Source: JBAZAX01 sp041671765
GTDB lineage: Bacteria > Babelota > Babeliae > Babelales > RVW-14
Assembly: GCA_041671765.1 (NCBI GenBank)
Contig: JBAZAX010000042.1
Coordinates: 1-9,183, forward strand
DNA length: 9,183 nucleotides
Direction: 5' to 3'
Shown: positions 7,943 through 9,183 of the stretch, piece after piece
How positions within the stretch are numbered: position 1 is the stretch's first letter
How the letters are laid out: the number at the start of each line of letters is the position of its first letter
Position numbers and translations under genes: made by a program
Notes under the pieces: generated by a model
The model's database searches: none
Told to the model about the DNA's origin: nothing
The model's input: only the letters and a program-made list of their open reading frames with translations

Positions 7943-7948
7943 CCCCTT
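7943..7948 (-). promoter_or_regulatory. Ribosome binding site deciding the fusion gene start
   Basis: On the minus strand aagggg lies 6 bases before the GTG at 7936, whereas the GTG at 7957 has no purine-rich site. A weak promoter-like pair, ttgtta (7997-7992) and taaaat (7972-7967), with a long 19-base spacer, would put the transcript start near 7960. That also favours the downstream GTG, but this promoter is only a guess. Confidence 0.5.
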
Positions 7949-8037
7949 TTTCTTCACGAGATATAAATTTTAACAAATCTGAAATTAGCATTAACAAACT
8001 GATTTGTCGAGATTGAGGGTTTATTGAAGTAAATTTT

Positions 8038-8083
8038 TATGGACAAGCCAGTCACAAGATTCTTCAAATCTAGCTTATCCATA
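8038..8083. other. Two-tier hairpin between the minus-strand genes
   Basis: The arms tatggacaagc (8038-8048) and gcttatccata (8073-8083) pair over 11 positions with one G-T wobble. Inside the loop, agatt (8057-8061) and aatct (8067-8071) form a second 5-bp stem. It lies just past the stop of the right-hand gene. The T-rich run (gattattttttattt) follows on the plus strand, whereas on the minus strand only aaaattt follows. A classical terminator for the minus-strand gene is therefore not clear. An RNA processing or stability structure, or a terminator for antisense transcription, fits as well. The rest of the gap from 7937 to 8096 shows no gene. Confidence 0.5.
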
Positions 8084-8096
8084 GATTATTTTTTAT

Positions 8097-9182
8097 TTAT
8101 ATGTCAGATTCTGTTTTTTCAGTTTTTTCTTTCATATACTTTTCATAATCCTCATCTGTCGCAGGATTACAGTATTTTTTTAATTCGTCCTGATTTTTTT
8201 TATCAAATACAAAAAGCGCATCAATTAGTTTATTAAGATTCTCTTTTACCAGGGTACTTTTTTCTGGAAAACTAAAAACAACCATTTTCATTTTTTCGAA
8301 TCGTGTCCATGCTGAAATTTCTTTGTATTTTTCTACAACAAATTCAAATAATTTTTCTATGTGAGGGCGAATTTTTTCATTTTCAAGCAATTTCAAATAC
8401 AGGTGCAACAATTTCTCCGAATTCTTACCACCCATTATGACACTTTTAATCAAAAAACTTTTAATTGTATCTGGTAAAACTGTAGCCAAAGCTCCCTTAT
8501 ATTGTCTTATAAATGTGTTAGGTTTTGTGACTAATTGAAGCTCAGAAGCATCAAATGAAAGCTCTTGCCCTGCTCGAATTGCGTTAATTTCTGTACGAAT
8601 TTTGAGTTGTTCGTCTGCTTTAAATTTTTTTACAATATGTTTTTCTGTTATCCTAAAAATATCAGCTTCAGGATCTTGATTTAACGAAAACACAACATAT
8701 GCCGATCCTTCTAGCCCACGTTTAATTAGGACATTGTAAAGGATTTGAGTTGTTTGACCTTGCAGCTCTTGGGGTAATGCGATGTCCTCAAAAATATCTG
8801 CTTTATTAAAGCAAAGCGTTTCAATCAAGTATGTTTCTCTGTGTCCCATCTCTTCACCGAACTCACCCTTGTAAAAACAGTTATATCCAAAGGTGAAAAA
8901 ATCGACGTCAGGCATCCTTATCTCAATTTCTCTGAATGAACGAAAATATTCATTTGTACCCATGGCAAGTATCACTGGAAGCCTTCCTTCAATTATTATT
9001 TTATTAATGACTTTATCAACATATGTAACCAAGATATTCTTATCAAGAACTCTAATATCGCTTGGGATTTCTTTAGCTAGAATCTTTTCCCCTCTTTCTG
9101 TTACTGATAAGCGGTCTTGCACGGCACTTAACCTGTTGATAATCTGTAAATCCCCGTGAATATCAGTGAGATAAAATTGAGT
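8097..9182 (-). CDS. Possible diverged metallophosphatase-like protein, 5'-partial
   Basis: The frame is open from the right window edge to the TAA at 8099-8097, giving 361 visible residues. The GTG at 9122 is therefore probably internal, and the gene starts beyond the window. The first visible residues are TQFYLTDIHGDLQIINRL. DIHGD (7-11) resembles the first metal-binding block (DxHG) of calcineurin-like phosphoesterases. Further on, VTYVDK (52-57) and MGTNEY (74-79) sit at roughly the spacing of the GDxxDRG and GNHE blocks. Key metal ligands appear changed, so activity is doubtful and the match may be chance. The C-terminal half (about 180-361) is helical and Lys/Glu-rich, with a strongly charged end (EKYMKEKTEKTESDI), and has no recognised domain. 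It precedes the reductase fusion on the same strand, separated by a hairpin. Confidence 0.7.
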   Translation of the reverse strand, partial: TQFYLTDIHGDLQIINRLSAVQDRLSVTERGEKILAKEIPSDIRVLDKNILVTYVDKVINKIIIEGRLPVILAMGTNEYFRSFREIEIRMPDVDFFTFGYNCFYKGEFGEEMGHRETYLIETLCFNKADIFEDIALPQELQGQTTQILYNVLIKRGLEGSAYVVFSLNQDPEADIFRITEKHIVKKFKADEQLKIRTEINAIRAGQELSFDASELQLVTKPNTFIRQYKGALATVLPDTIKSFLIKSVIMGGKNSEKLLHLYLKLLENEKIRPHIEKLFEFVVEKYKEISAWTRFEKMKMVVFSFPEKSTLVKENLNKLIDALFVFDKKNQDELKKYCNPATDEDYEKYMKEKTEKTESDI

Positions 9183-9183
9183 A

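Noticed and set aside
8893..9159. Plus-strand frame opposite the right-hand gene
   Set aside because: The minus-strand frame is longer, open to the window edge and carries the DIHGD motif; the plus frame looks like its shadow.

Overview
The window looks like part of a low-GC Gram-negative chromosome with compact gene packing. Four genes of unknown family lie in tandem on the plus strand. Two genes lie on the minus strand and meet them tail to tail. The AT-rich base use, the large exported proteins without recognisable families, and the lipoprotein-type signals would fit a host-associated lineage such as Candidatus Dependentiae (TM6). That assignment is inference from general style only. No rRNA, tRNA, transposase, CRISPR array or phage gene is visible.

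Plus strand, 2-6440. An incomplete gene opens before the window and begins, as seen here, with four 21-bp repeats that encode alanine-rich heptads. It is followed after 14 bp by a 333-residue membrane or lipoprotein candidate, then by a 379-residue exported protein that overlaps it by 8 bp. Last comes a protein of about 1,090 residues with an export signal and a nucleoside-kinase-like P-loop. The tight spacing suggests one transcript. None of the four can be named.

Palindromic repeats. Short palindromic elements lie inside open reading frames at 2161-2185, 2346-2369 and 3227-3251. The first and third have the same hairpin design, with two compensated base-pair changes, and are read in the same frame. 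The first two sit within two imperfect copies of an acidic cassette in the third gene. The third sits in a long unexplained N-terminal extension of the fourth gene. This resembles the in-gene palindromic elements known from Rickettsia and is the most distinctive feature of the window.

Minus strand, 9182-6437. An incomplete gene enters from the right edge with a DIHGD motif that suggests a diverged metallophosphatase-like N-terminus. A gap of about 160 bp with a strong two-tier hairpin follows. Then comes a clear thioredoxin reductase-thioredoxin fusion with a lipoprotein-type signal. Its stop codon overlaps that of the big P-loop gene on the opposite strand.

Working together: the reductase-thioredoxin fusion is a self-contained NADPH-to-dithiol relay. 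Its export signal, and that of the P-loop protein, is puzzling because NADPH and ATP are cytosolic. Either the proteins keep their domains inside the cell or they act in a compartment, such as a host cytoplasm, where these cofactors exist.
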